Source: Metasolibacillus sp. (GTDB lineage: Bacteria; Bacillota; Bacilli; Bacillales_A; Planococcaceae). Taken from it: DNA of 64,000 bases. Positions 54,174 to 61,968 of the stretch are shown here, in pieces; position 1 is the first letter of the stretch, and each line of letters begins with the position of its first letter. The notes beneath the pieces were generated by a model. The model ran no database searches. It saw only the letters and a program-made list of their open reading frames with translations, and had not been told where the DNA came from. Location of the stretch: positions 124,001-188,000 of the forward strand of contig NZ_JAMBIZ010000005.1 of NCBI RefSeq assembly GCF_025291715.1, given 5' to 3'. A program made the position numbers and the translations under genes.

Positions 54174-54644
54174 GTGAAAGAAATACATAGACAAAGAATG
54201 ATGGAACAAAGTAAAAGGGAAGAATATGAATTAGCTAAAATGAGTGCAATTGAGCATACAAAAAGAAGAAAGTTACAAGAGATAGCAAGTAAAGAAGCAG
54301 AAAGATTAAAACAAGAGCAACAAAAAAGTAAATGGATGACATTTAATGCTAGTTATTACGGCCCAGATTGTGATGGCTGTAGCGGTGTTTCAGCAGCTGG
54401 GGTCGATGTGAGAAAATCCATTTATTATGATGAATATCGAATTATTGCAGCTGATACAAATATCGTTCCTTTATGGACAATTGTAGAAATTCAACCGCCT
54501 AATGAAACATTTCAAGCTATCGTTTTAGACACCGGCGGGGCAATAAAAGGGTATAAATTAGATATTTTAGTTTCCTCAGAGGCAGAATCTTATCGGATAG
54601 GTAGGCATGATGTGAAATTAAGGATGATTGGCAAATATGAATAG
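54174..54644 (+). CDS. 3D (Asp-Asp-Asp) domain protein with suspected 5' frameshift
   Basis: The C-terminal 3D domain (residues about 65-156 here) has WMTFNASYYGPDCDGCSGVS, YRIIAADTNIVPLW and the Asp motif VLDTGGAIKGYKLDILVSSE. It is the catalytic-like fold of YocH/MltA-related cell-wall hydrolases. It is preceded by a charged coiled coil. The first start in this frame is GTG 54174, but the frame is open upstream and encodes a membrane anchor, IVVSLVWWGWFIINLKAAHV. One base inserted near 54,050 would connect it to ATG 54034 (MKLTQ). I infer either a frameshifted gene or a base error. Confidence 0.7.
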   Translation: MKEIHRQRMMEQSKREEYELAKMSAIEHTKRRKLQEIASKEAERLKQEQQKSKWMTFNASYYGPDCDGCSGVSAAGVDVRKSIYYDEYRIIAADTNIVPLWTIVEIQPPNETFQAIVLDTGGAIKGYKLDILVSSEAESYRIGRHDVKLRMIGKYE

Positions 54645-54650
54645 TTCAAG

Positions 54651-54697
54651 GCACCTATAAAATCGGAATTTCCTTCGGTTTTATAGGTGTTTTTTAG
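54651..54697 (+). terminator. Terminator of the 3D-domain gene
   Basis: CACCTATAAAA pairs with TTTTATAGGTG, followed by TTTTTT. Confidence 0.8.
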
Positions 54698-54702
54698 TGT
54701 GA

Positions 54703-54777
54703 ACGTAGAATAATTCTAAAAAAACGTAGAATAAAATCCCGAAAACGTAGAAAAAACTTTCAAAAACGTAGAATAAC
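54703..54777 (+). repeat. 21-nt-period intergenic repeat, cluster 3 (variant core)
   Basis: ACGTAGAA begins units at 54703, 54724, 54745 and 54766, 21 bases apart. The core ACGTAGA differs from the CGCAGATA core of the other two clusters, but period, A-rich spacers and intergenic setting are the same. Confidence 0.7.
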
Positions 54778-54868
54778 CAGCAATCGATGTTTAAAATCCT
54801 ACGCATTTTCCCATACTTTGGCGTATAGGCACTAGTTTTAGCGAAGTGTCACTAGTTTTGTCAGGTGT

Positions 54869-54897
54869 GAAGGAAAAGCTTATTCGTCGTGGAATTA
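54869..54897 (+). promoter_or_regulatory. Sigma-H promoter of spoIIAA-spoIIAB-sigF
   Basis: GAAGGAAAA and GTGGAATTA, 11 bases apart, fit the sigma-H consensus RNAGGAWWW-N11-12-RNNGAATWW at every defined position. It lies 25 bases upstream of spoIIAA, which is transcribed by sigma-H in B. subtilis. Confidence 0.75.
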
Positions 54898-54922
54898 GCG
54901 TTAGACGAGGAGGCGAAGCATT

Positions 54923-55276
54923 ATGAATTATGAAATTTCGATGTACCCAGAGCAAATTGCGATTATTCGATTGTATGGGGAGCTTGGGCATCATGAGACT
55001 GAAAAAATTCGTGCGCAAATTTCGAAGACCATTATGCAGGGACAGGTGACGACATTAATTTGGAATTTAGCGGGCTTACAATTTATGGATAGCTCAGGTA
55101 TTGGCTTAATTTTAGGGAGGATGCGCGAGCTCAGCATCGTAGGTGGTCAAATACTCATTTTGAATCCTTCAGCGACAATGCAGAAAATATTTCAATTTTC
55201 AGGGCTTGCATCTTATATGATGCAGGCAGATGAACCGACAGCTATTTCACATATAAGGGGGATTGTTCATGGATAA
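54923..55276 (+). CDS. spoIIAA: Anti-sigma F factor antagonist SpoIIAA
   Basis: A 117-residue STAS-domain protein that frees sigma-F from SpoIIAB. The phospho-acceptor serine is in WNLAGLQFMDSSGIGLILGR, near residue 57, the key feature of the family. ATG follows AGGAGG. It is the first gene of the spoIIA operon, overlaps spoIIAB, and lies downstream of a sigma-H-type promoter. Confidence 0.95.
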   Translation: MNYEISMYPEQIAIIRLYGELGHHETEKIRAQISKTIMQGQVTTLIWNLAGLQFMDSSGIGLILGRMRELSIVGGQILILNPSATMQKIFQFSGLASYMMQADEPTAISHIRGIVHG

Positions 55277-55709
55277 CGAAATGACATTATCATTTATTGC
55301 AAAGAGTGACAATGAAAGCTTAGCAAGAATGGCGATTATGAGCTTTATTTCACAGTTAGATCCGACAGTGGACGAGCTATCAGAGCTGAAAACGATTATT
55401 TCAGAGGCGGTATCCAATGCGATTATTCATGGCTATGAGGAGGATGGCAAAAGCGTTGTGACAGTACGTGCGACATTGATTGGCGACACGGTACAAGTAA
55501 GTATTCAAGACTATGGAAAAGGTATTGGTGATGTTGCGCAGGCAATGGAGCCTTTATTTACAACGAAGGCTGCTTTAGAACGCTCTGGCATGGGCTTCAC
55601 GATTATGGAAAGCTTTGCGGACGAGCTTGTTGTGCAATCAGTTGAAGGTGAAGGAACGAGTGTGACATTTACGAAAAAAATATCATCGGCACATGCGTCA
55701 GTCATGTAA
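55269..55709 (+). CDS. spoIIAB: Anti-sigma F factor and serine kinase SpoIIAB
   Basis: About 146 residues. GHKL-type kinase that holds sigma-F and phosphorylates SpoIIAA. Visible are the N-box TIISEAVSNAIIHGYEED, the G1 segment DYGKGIGDV and the G2-type ERSGMGFTIME. I take ATG 55269, after AAGGGGG; a TTG two codons earlier is less likely. It overlaps spoIIAA by 8 bases and its end overlaps sigF. Confidence 0.95.
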   Translation: MDNEMTLSFIAKSDNESLARMAIMSFISQLDPTVDELSELKTIISEAVSNAIIHGYEEDGKSVVTVRATLIGDTVQVSIQDYGKGIGDVAQAMEPLFTTKAALERSGMGFTIMESFADELVVQSVEGEGTSVTFTKKISSAHASVM

Positions 55710-56493
55710 AGGGGTGAGGACAATCGAGAAGTCTTCAGAAGTGTTGTTGACGCAGGCAGAGATGCGAGTATTGATTGAGCATTCGCAGCAAGGGGATATC
55801 GATGCAAGGAAACGAATGATTGAGGGCAATACAAGATTGGTATGGTCGATTGTCCAGCGCTTTTCATCGCGCGGCGTGGAGCTTGAAGATTTATTTCAAA
55901 TCGGCTGTATTGGCTTGATGAAATCGATTGATAAATTTGACTTGTCGTATGAAGTGAAATTTTCAACATATGCGGTACCGATGATTATCGGCGAAATTCA
56001 GCGCTTTTTACGAGATGATGGCATGGTGAAGGTCAGTCGCTCCATTCGCGAATTGAATTATAAAATTCGCCATGCGACAGAGGAGTATATGAAAACAAAT
56101 GAAAAGCCACCATCTATTTCAGAATTAGCGGAGCGTTTAGGGGTAACGCAGGATGACATACTTGTAGCAACAGATGCGATGCGTGATCCTGCCTCCTTAC
56201 ATGAGCAGTTATTTGAAAATGATGGTGATTCGATTACATTGATGGATCAAATGTATGATGAAAAATCACAGCTGCCATTTGAATATATTCCGCTGAAGGA
56301 AATGCTGACAAAGCTTGATAAGCGGGAGCAATCCATTATTTATTTGCGCTATTTTGCGGATTTAACGCAGACGGAAATCGCAGAGCGTCTCGGTATTTCC
56401 CAAGTGCAAGTATCGCGCTTAGAGAAAAAAATATTAGCACAGTTGAAGCAGTGGATGGATGTGACAACGACGAAAAAGGCAGTGAAAAAATGA
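55693..56493 (+). CDS. sigF: RNA polymerase sigma-F factor
   Basis: Forespore-specific sigma factor of sporulation, about 255-266 residues. Region 2 reads LVWSIVQRFSSRGVELEDLF, then QIGCIGLMKSIDKFDLSYEV and KFSTYAVPMIIGEIQRFLRD; region 4 includes YLRYFADLTQTEIAERLGIS, then QVQVSRLEKKIL. The true start is unclear: ATG 55693 lies inside spoIIAB with a poor site, while AAAGGGGTGAGG further down lacks a good start codon at ideal distance. The stop overlaps the ATG of spoVAF. Confidence 0.95.
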   Translation: MRQSCKGVRTIEKSSEVLLTQAEMRVLIEHSQQGDIDARKRMIEGNTRLVWSIVQRFSSRGVELEDLFQIGCIGLMKSIDKFDLSYEVKFSTYAVPMIIGEIQRFLRDDGMVKVSRSIRELNYKIRHATEEYMKTNEKPPSISELAERLGVTQDDILVATDAMRDPASLHEQLFENDGDSITLMDQMYDEKSQLPFEYIPLKEMLTKLDKREQSIIYLRYFADLTQTEIAERLGISQVQVSRLEKKILAQLKQWMDVTTTKKAVKK

Positions 56494-57932
56494 CGAACCA
56501 GCTTTTTACAACTTTAGAGCAGGCAGAACAGTATTTACGACAGGCTTTAGGTGAGGGGAAATCGTTTGATGTTTGCATCAAGCCGATTTTTGTGCGCAAT
56601 ATGGAAGTGCTATCTGTTTATATTTCAGGACTGGTAGATAGTGAAACGTTGACAAATATGCTTGCTGAATTGCAGTTTGAGGAACGAGAGCATATTGAGG
56701 ATGAGCCCGCCTATTTTGATGCGCATTTTAATTATCATGGCAAAGAGCCTGTCGAAACGATTGAAGATTTTCTATTAGGGGTGCTGAGCGGTAGAATCGG
56801 CTTTGTGACAGAGCATGGTCATTGCTATTGCGCAGAGTTTCGCAAGTATCCAGGGCGCAATCCTGAAGAGCCTGATAATGAAAAGGTGATTCGTGGCTCA
56901 CGTGATGGCTTTGCGGAAAATATTATACAAAATACAGGACTGATTCGTCGGCGAATTCGCAGTGCAGATTTACGCTTTGAGTTGATGCAAGTGTCCAAGC
57001 TTGGCAAAACAGATGTGGCGATTTGCTATATGCAAGATTTAGTGAATGACGAGCATCTGCACTGGTTGCAGGAGCGCTTTCAATTAATTGACCATGATGG
57101 CTTGACGATGGCGGATAAATCATTGGAAGAATGGTTATTTAAGCAAAAATTCCATCCACTTCCATTTGTTCGCTATTCGGAACGCCCTGATATTGTAGCG
57201 GCGCATTTACTGGAGGGGCATATTGCGATTATTGTGGATACATCGCCATCTGTCATGCTAATGCCTGTGACGCTATTCCATTTTTTACAGCACGCTGAGG
57301 AATATCGCCAAGCGCCACTTATTGGTTCAATGATGCGCCTTTTACGTTATCTGGCAGCGCTTTTGAGCTTAGTGCTGCTGCCATTATGGTATTTATTTGC
57401 GAAGGAAAGTCATCTATTACCGGATTCACTTTCTTTTTTAGGTGTAGCAGAATCCTCAGAAGTGCCGCTATTTCTGCAAATTTTAATTGCCGATTTAGGA
57501 ATTGAGTATTTGCGGATTGCCGCTATTCATACGCCCACCCCGCTTTCGACCGCAATGGGCTTAATTGCGGGGATTGTCATTGGGCAAATTGCGATTGATG
57601 TTGGGCTTTTTTCAAGCGAGGTTGTCTTATATACAGCGATTGTTGCTATTTTCACCTTTGCTATTCCAAACTACGAGCTGAGCATTTCGATTAAAGTTTT
57701 CCGTATCTTTTTATTAATTATGACAGCGTTATTTGAAGCAAACGGCTTCTTTATCGCACTGTTTATTATTTTCTCATACTTATGTGCATTGCGCCCAATG
57801 AAAGTTCCATATATGTGGCCGCTTATTCCGTTTTTCCCGAAGGCATTTATGCGCGTCTTTATTCGTTTCCCGATGTCTGATGATGCACTTAGGCCATATA
57901 TTGTAGGGGCGAAGCAGCGAAAACGAGCATAA
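56490..57932 (+). CDS. spoVAF: Spore germination protein SpoVAF (GerA-type)
   Basis: About 480 residues. The N-terminal half is cytoplasmic (to about 280, EEPDNEKVIRGSRDGFAENI), and the C-terminal half has five or so membrane segments (LAALLSLVLLPLWYLFA, GLIAGIVIGQIAIDV and others), as in the GerA A-subunit family. In B. subtilis SpoVAF, with FigP, forms an ion channel that amplifies germination. ATG overlaps the sigF stop as ATGA, so translation is coupled. The spoVAA-spoVAE genes that usually lie between are missing here. Confidence 0.88.
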   Translation: MTNQLFTTLEQAEQYLRQALGEGKSFDVCIKPIFVRNMEVLSVYISGLVDSETLTNMLAELQFEEREHIEDEPAYFDAHFNYHGKEPVETIEDFLLGVLSGRIGFVTEHGHCYCAEFRKYPGRNPEEPDNEKVIRGSRDGFAENIIQNTGLIRRRIRSADLRFELMQVSKLGKTDVAICYMQDLVNDEHLHWLQERFQLIDHDGLTMADKSLEEWLFKQKFHPLPFVRYSERPDIVAAHLLEGHIAIIVDTSPSVMLMPVTLFHFLQHAEEYRQAPLIGSMMRLLRYLAALLSLVLLPLWYLFAKESHLLPDSLSFLGVAESSEVPLFLQILIADLGIEYLRIAAIHTPTPLSTAMGLIAGIVIGQIAIDVGLFSSEVVLYTAIVAIFTFAIPNYELSISIKVFRIFLLIMTALFEANGFFIALFIIFSYLCALRPMKVPYMWPLIPFFPKAFMRVFIRFPMSDDALRPYIVGAKQRKRA

Positions 57933-58006
57933 AGTACATTGCACTCAGTTCTCTCCTATGATAAAGTTCTCATATACAAATTTTGAACGATAACGGAGGA
58001 GAACAT

Positions 58007-59326
58007 ATGCATTTATACGGAACACAGAACATTTCAAGCAATGGACATTTGACAATTGGTGAAGTAGATACAGTTGAGTTAGTAAAGAACTATGGTACAC
58101 CGTTATTCGTTTATGACACAGCGTTAATTCGTGAGCGCGCACGTGGTTTTATCGACACATTCAAGCAGCTAGGCGTTAAAGCAGAAGTAGCGTATGCTTC
58201 AAAGGCATTTGCTTGTGTTGCTGCCTATCAATTAGCTGAGCAAGAAAATTTATCGCTAGATGTTGTTTCTGGTGGTGAATTATATACAGCGATTAAGGCG
58301 GGGTTCCCAGCAGAGCGTATTCATTTTCATGGCAACAATAAATCCTATGCAGAGCTAGAGCTTGCCTTCGATACGAAAATTGGCTGTATCGTTGTTGATA
58401 ACTTTTATGAAATCAGCTTGCTAAAAGAAATTTCTGAGGCAAAGCAGCAGCCAATGCGCATTTTACTACGTGTAACACCTGGTGTTGAAGCGCATACGCA
58501 TGATTTTATTACAACAGGTCAAGCCGATTCAAAATTCGGCTTCGATTTAAATAATGGGCAAGCAGATCAAGCATTTGATGCGGTGATTGGTCATGAATTT
58601 TTACAGCTTTTAGGCTTGCACTGCCATATTGGCTCACAAATTTTTGAAACAGATGGCTTTAGCTTAGCAGCTGGCAAGCTGATGAAAAAAATTGGTGAGT
58701 GGAAGGAACAGCATGGCTTTGAATGCACGGTTTTAAATTTAGGTGGTGGCTTCGGTATTCGCTATACAGAAGAGGATAAGCCACTTGCACCACATGTCTA
58801 TGTAGCAGAAATGATTAAAACTGTACAGGCAGAGGCAGCTGCCCTAAAATTAACGATGCCAGAAATTTGGATTGAGCCAGGTCGCTCACTTGTTGGGGAT
58901 GCAGGCACATCGCTTTATACGATTGGCTCACATAAAACAGTGCCAAATGTTCGTGAATATATTGCGGTAGATGGTGGGATGAGCGACAATATTCGCCCAG
59001 CACTTTACGATGCAAAATATGAGGCGGTTATTGCAAATAAAGCAAATGCGCCAAAGGACAGCACATACACAGTCGCTGGTAAGCTTTGTGAATCTGGTGA
59101 TAAGCTAATCGTGGATGCCGCATTACAGCAGGCAGAATCTGGTGATATTTTAGCTATGTTTTGTACGGGGGCTTACGGTTATTCAATGGCTTCAAACTAT
59201 AACCGTGTACCGCGCCCAGCCGTTGTATTTGTAGAAGCAGGTGAACACCAGCTAGCAATTCAACGTGAAAGCTATGAGGATATTGTACAAAACGATCGCC
59301 CATTAGTACTAAAAAAGGGTGAGTAA
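58007..59326 (+). CDS. lysA: Diaminopimelate decarboxylase
   Basis: PLP-dependent last step of lysine synthesis, converting meso-diaminopimelate to L-lysine. About 439 residues. The PLP-lysine motif is AYASKAFACVAAYQLAEQEN, with HGNNKSYAELELA, GLHCHIGSQIFETDGF, LNLGGGFGIRY and the C-terminal CESGDKL, GAYGYSMASNYNRVPRP region. ATG 58007 follows CGGAGGAG. It follows spoVAF, as in the B. subtilis spoVA-lysA arrangement. Confidence 0.95.
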   Translation: MHLYGTQNISSNGHLTIGEVDTVELVKNYGTPLFVYDTALIRERARGFIDTFKQLGVKAEVAYASKAFACVAAYQLAEQENLSLDVVSGGELYTAIKAGFPAERIHFHGNNKSYAELELAFDTKIGCIVVDNFYEISLLKEISEAKQQPMRILLRVTPGVEAHTHDFITTGQADSKFGFDLNNGQADQAFDAVIGHEFLQLLGLHCHIGSQIFETDGFSLAAGKLMKKIGEWKEQHGFECTVLNLGGGFGIRYTEEDKPLAPHVYVAEMIKTVQAEAAALKLTMPEIWIEPGRSLVGDAGTSLYTIGSHKTVPNVREYIAVDGGMSDNIRPALYDAKYEAVIANKANAPKDSTYTVAGKLCESGDKLIVDAALQQAESGDILAMFCTGAYGYSMASNYNRVPRPAVVFVEAGEHQLAIQRESYEDIVQNDRPLVLKKGE

Positions 59327-59329
59327 TCG

Positions 59330-59434
59330 TTGAAAATATCGAGATGGAAACTGTTAATTGGGTTAGTGGCATTTATACTATTATGGGGTGTGATGTATAT
59401 TTATGTAATCATTCCATACTTTTTAGTGGATTAG
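59330..59434 (+). CDS. 34-residue single-pass membrane peptide
   Basis: Starts at TTG with GGGTGAG 6 bases upstream (MKISRWKLLIGLVAFILLWG, then VMYIYVIIPYFLVD). The one membrane helix covers most of the protein, with basic residues at the N terminus. It lies 3 bases after lysA and 22 before ribT, so it is probably part of that transcript. I do not know the family. Confidence 0.55.
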   Translation: MKISRWKLLIGLVAFILLWGVMYIYVIIPYFLVD

Positions 59435-59456
59435 CGGAAAATGAGGAATTGTAAAG

Positions 59457-59810
59457 ATGTTAGTAAAGTATAAAAAAGCATTTGAAAAAATTGCGATGGG
59501 CTTAATTTCATTAATGCCAAACTGCAAAGATTCAAAGCAATTGATGGATATTGTGCAGCATTATGAGCAGACGCCGAATTGGCAGCTCTATTTATGGAAA
59601 ATGGATGATGAATTTGTTGGAGCAATTGGTGTAGTAGTAACAGATGAAGTAGCTACAATCCAGCATATTTCCATTATTCCTACCTACCATGGTGAAGGAA
59701 TTACAGCTGCAATGCTAGAGGAGCTGCGTGCTTTAGGGCAGTATGTCAGCTTGCACTATAATGATGAAACAGCACCATATTTGCAGCATTATTTATCAAA
59801 CGAAGAATAA
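59457..59810 (+). CDS. ribT: GNAT-family acetyltransferase RibT-like
   Basis: A 117-residue acetyltransferase of the GNAT fold. N-terminal MLVKYKKAFEKIAMGLISLM, the strands LYLWKMDDEFVGAIGVVV and TIQHISIIPTYHGEGITAAM (the acetyl-CoA loop) are visible. This matches RibT, found near scpA in B. subtilis; its substrate is unknown. Here the riboflavin genes themselves are absent from the neighbourhood. Confidence 0.8.
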   Translation: MLVKYKKAFEKIAMGLISLMPNCKDSKQLMDIVQHYEQTPNWQLYLWKMDDEFVGAIGVVVTDEVATIQHISIIPTYHGEGITAAMLEELRALGQYVSLHYNDETAPYLQHYLSNEE

Positions 59811-59861
59811 AAGCTAGCGGAAAAAGGCGAATATGCTGTTTTTCCGCTAGCTGTTTTTATT
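59811..59861 (+). terminator. Terminator of ribT
   Basis: AGCTAGCGGAAAAA pairs with TTTTTCCGCTAGCT, followed by GTTTTTAT. Confidence 0.8.
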
Positions 59862-59990
59862 TATGGATCGGCTAGTCTCAATGCTGCAACAAGAAGGTAT
59901 ACAAATGATATATTACAAATGCGATAAGAATATGGAGATAAGGTGAGGATTTGGACAGATGGTGAAGCTCAAGCCTTTTCTCAATTGAAA

Positions 59991-60030
59991 AGAAAGCGTC
60001 TAAAATAATAATCAGACGCTTTCTTTTTTC
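59991..60030 (-). terminator. Terminator overlapping the end of the DUF309 gene
   Basis: GAAAGCGTCTAA pairs with CAGACGCTTTC, with T/A tracts on both sides. One arm contains the last codons of the minus-strand gene. It could serve both strands. Confidence 0.6.
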
Positions 60031-60503
60031 GTTTCCAATTTCGCCAGTCTCTCTGCCACAATCTCCGAACGGTCACGCAGCTTATGCTTATCCCGCAAAA
60101 AAGTAGGCTCTACAGGCTCTAGTTCTGCAATTTGTGCATTGACAAGCTGTGCGAATGACTCGTTGATGATAGCAAGTGGAAAAGCCGCAAAATCCTCTCC
60201 TGTCTCAATTGCAAAAATTGTCTTTTGCAGCTTATACAATAAATCCGCTTTGTCTAGCATGTCGAAAAATGGCGATTCCTTTTGTAAGCAAAGATATGCT
60301 TTTTGCAATGTGCGCAGTGCTCCATTCATATTGCCACGACGCCAATGGTATAAGCCCGTTGCAAGCTGTACAAAGCCTACGAGGATATGCTCTCTGTCCC
60401 CTGGTGCAATTTCCTTCCAATATTCCTCTAACACCTCATGGCATTCAAAATAGTCTTCATTGCCATTAAAATAAGCACAATATTGCACGAATAATGGATG
60501 CAT
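60012..60503 (-). CDS. DUF309 family protein (YpuF-like)
   Basis: A helical protein of about 163 residues. The DUF309 motif is at its N terminus: FVQYCAYFNGNEDYFECHEV, LEEYWKEIAPGDREHILVGF and LYHWRRGNMNGALRTLQKA. I chose ATG 60503 after AAAGGTG; a GTG three codons earlier overlaps that site. It matches YpuF, which lies next to scpA in B. subtilis, and is divergent from scpA. Function unknown. Confidence 0.85.
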   Translation of the reverse strand: MHPLFVQYCAYFNGNEDYFECHEVLEEYWKEIAPGDREHILVGFVQLATGLYHWRRGNMNGALRTLQKAYLCLQKESPFFDMLDKADLLYKLQKTIFAIETGEDFAAFPLAIINESFAQLVNAQIAELEPVEPTFLRDKHKLRDRSEIVAERLAKLETKKESV

Positions 60504-60620
60504 AATCATCACCTTTCCTCTTTACGAAGTACGTATTAAAATAGTATCATATCAATTATGTCTTGGCGAAGCACAGTAGCTAAGGTGATATCTCGACAAG
60601 AAACGACAGGTGGTAATCAA

Positions 60621-61397
60621 ATGTCTTATGAAGTAAAGCTGGAAGCATTTTCAGGCCCTCTCGATTTATTATTGCATTTAATTAATCGTTTGGAAATTGA
60701 TATATACGATATTCCGATGGCAGAATTAACTGCACAATATATTGACCATATCCATGCAATGCAAGTGCTAGAATTGAATGAGGCGAGCGAATATTTGGTG
60801 ATGGCGGCAACGCTTTTAGCCATCAAAAGTAGAATGCTTTTACCAATTCATGAAGGTGAAATGGATGATGCGGAATTTGAGCTAGACAGCGTCGATCCAC
60901 GTGACGAGCTTGTGGCACGCTTAATTGAATATAAAAAATATAAGGAAGCGGCGACACAGCTACAAGTGCTGGAAACGGAGCGTGCGCAAGTGTATACACG
61001 CCCACCAGCGGATTTGTCTGCATTTATGCCAGATGAGCAGCTTGCCTTATTCGATGCCAATATTAATGTATACGATATGCTTGCGGCATTTCAAAAGCTA
61101 CTGCGTCGCAAGCAATTAAAAAAGCCTTTGCAAACAAGGGTAGCAAGGCAGGAAATTTCAATACGAGAAAAAATGCGCTCAGTTGTTGCTTCATTAAAGA
61201 AAACTGGTGGACGTGCATTGTTTTCAGAGCTGTTTCCATATGAGGATAAAGCAACGTTAATCGTGACATTTTTATCGCTATTAGAATTAATGAAGCGTCA
61301 AGTTGTCCTTGTAGAGCAACAGCACAATTTTCAGGATTTGACGGTGCTTTTACAGAAGGAGGAGTTAGATGATGAATTCGAAGATATTACTGAGTAA
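60621..61397 (+). CDS. scpA: Segregation and condensation protein A
   Basis: Kleisin subunit of the Smc-ScpAB condensin complex, about 258 residues. N-terminal MSYEVKLEAFSGPLDLLLHL, IYDIPMAELTAQYIDHI and LEYLVMAATLLAIKSRMLLP-type helix are typical, as is the C-terminal winged helix LFSELFPYEDKATLIVTFLS, LLELMKRQ. ATG 60621 is preceded by AGGTGG. The stop overlaps scpB by 29 bases, which suggests translational coupling. Confidence 0.93.
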   Translation: MSYEVKLEAFSGPLDLLLHLINRLEIDIYDIPMAELTAQYIDHIHAMQVLELNEASEYLVMAATLLAIKSRMLLPIHEGEMDDAEFELDSVDPRDELVARLIEYKKYKEAATQLQVLETERAQVYTRPPADLSAFMPDEQLALFDANINVYDMLAAFQKLLRRKQLKKPLQTRVARQEISIREKMRSVVASLKKTGGRALFSELFPYEDKATLIVTFLSLLELMKRQVVLVEQQHNFQDLTVLLQKEELDDEFEDITE

Positions 61398-61956
61398 AAT
61401 AGAAGCGCTCCTCTTCGTCGTTGGTGATGAAGGTATGACTGTAAGGCAGTTAGCGAATTATTTAGAAGTAGAAGATATGGACGTTGAAGCAGGACTAAGT
61501 GAGCTTGCAACGCAATATAATGAATCAGAGACATCTGGTATTGCATTGAAACAATTAGCAGGTACTTATCAATTAACGACGAAACCAGAAATGGCAGAAA
61601 CGATTAAAAGACTTGTAGATAATCCAACAAGCCAACTGTTAACAGCAGCCTCTATTGAGGTGCTAGCAATTATTGCGTACAAGCAGCCAATTACGAGAAT
61701 TGAAGTAGAGGATCTGCGCGGGGTGAAAAGTGAAAAGCCAATTCAAACACTGGTTTCAAGAGGGCTTATCCAAGATGTCGGACGCGTTGAAGGGACAGGA
61801 CGTGCCATTTTATATGGTACAACGAAGGAATTTTTAAATTATTTCGGTTTGAAGGACATTGCAGAGCTACCACCTTTACCAGAAGGACAGGATGGAGAGG
61901 AAGAGCAGGAAGCCGATTTATTTTTAACAAAATTCCAAGAAGCATTTAATGACTAA
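61369..61956 (+). CDS. scpB: Segregation and condensation protein B
   Basis: Second kleisin-binding subunit of the Smc complex, 195 residues, with two winged helices. Recognisable parts are IEALLFVVGDEGMTVRQLAN, RPELAETIKRL-like, then SIEVLAIIAYKQPITRIEVE, DLRGVKSEKPIQTLVSRGLI and GRAILYGTTKEFLNYFGLKD. AAGGAGGAG precedes a double ATG (61369 and 61372). It starts inside scpA and is followed by the carboxypeptidase gene 12 bases later. Confidence 0.95.
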   Translation: MMNSKILLSKIEALLFVVGDEGMTVRQLANYLEVEDMDVEAGLSELATQYNESETSGIALKQLAGTYQLTTKPEMAETIKRLVDNPTSQLLTAASIEVLAIIAYKQPITRIEVEDLRGVKSEKPIQTLVSRGLIQDVGRVEGTGRAILYGTTKEFLNYFGLKDIAELPPLPEGQDGEEEQEADLFLTKFQEAFND

Positions 61957-61968
61957 AGGAGTGAATAT

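Noticed and set aside
54795-54865. Repeated CACTAGTTTT pair near 54,830 and 54,850 as another repeat family
   Set aside because: Only two short units about 20 bases apart; not enough to separate from chance.
59943-60008. Possible 21-codon frame starting MRIWTDGEAQ
   Set aside because: The end lies in a terminator stem, there is no hydrophobic or conserved feature, and support is only a modest GGAG upstream.
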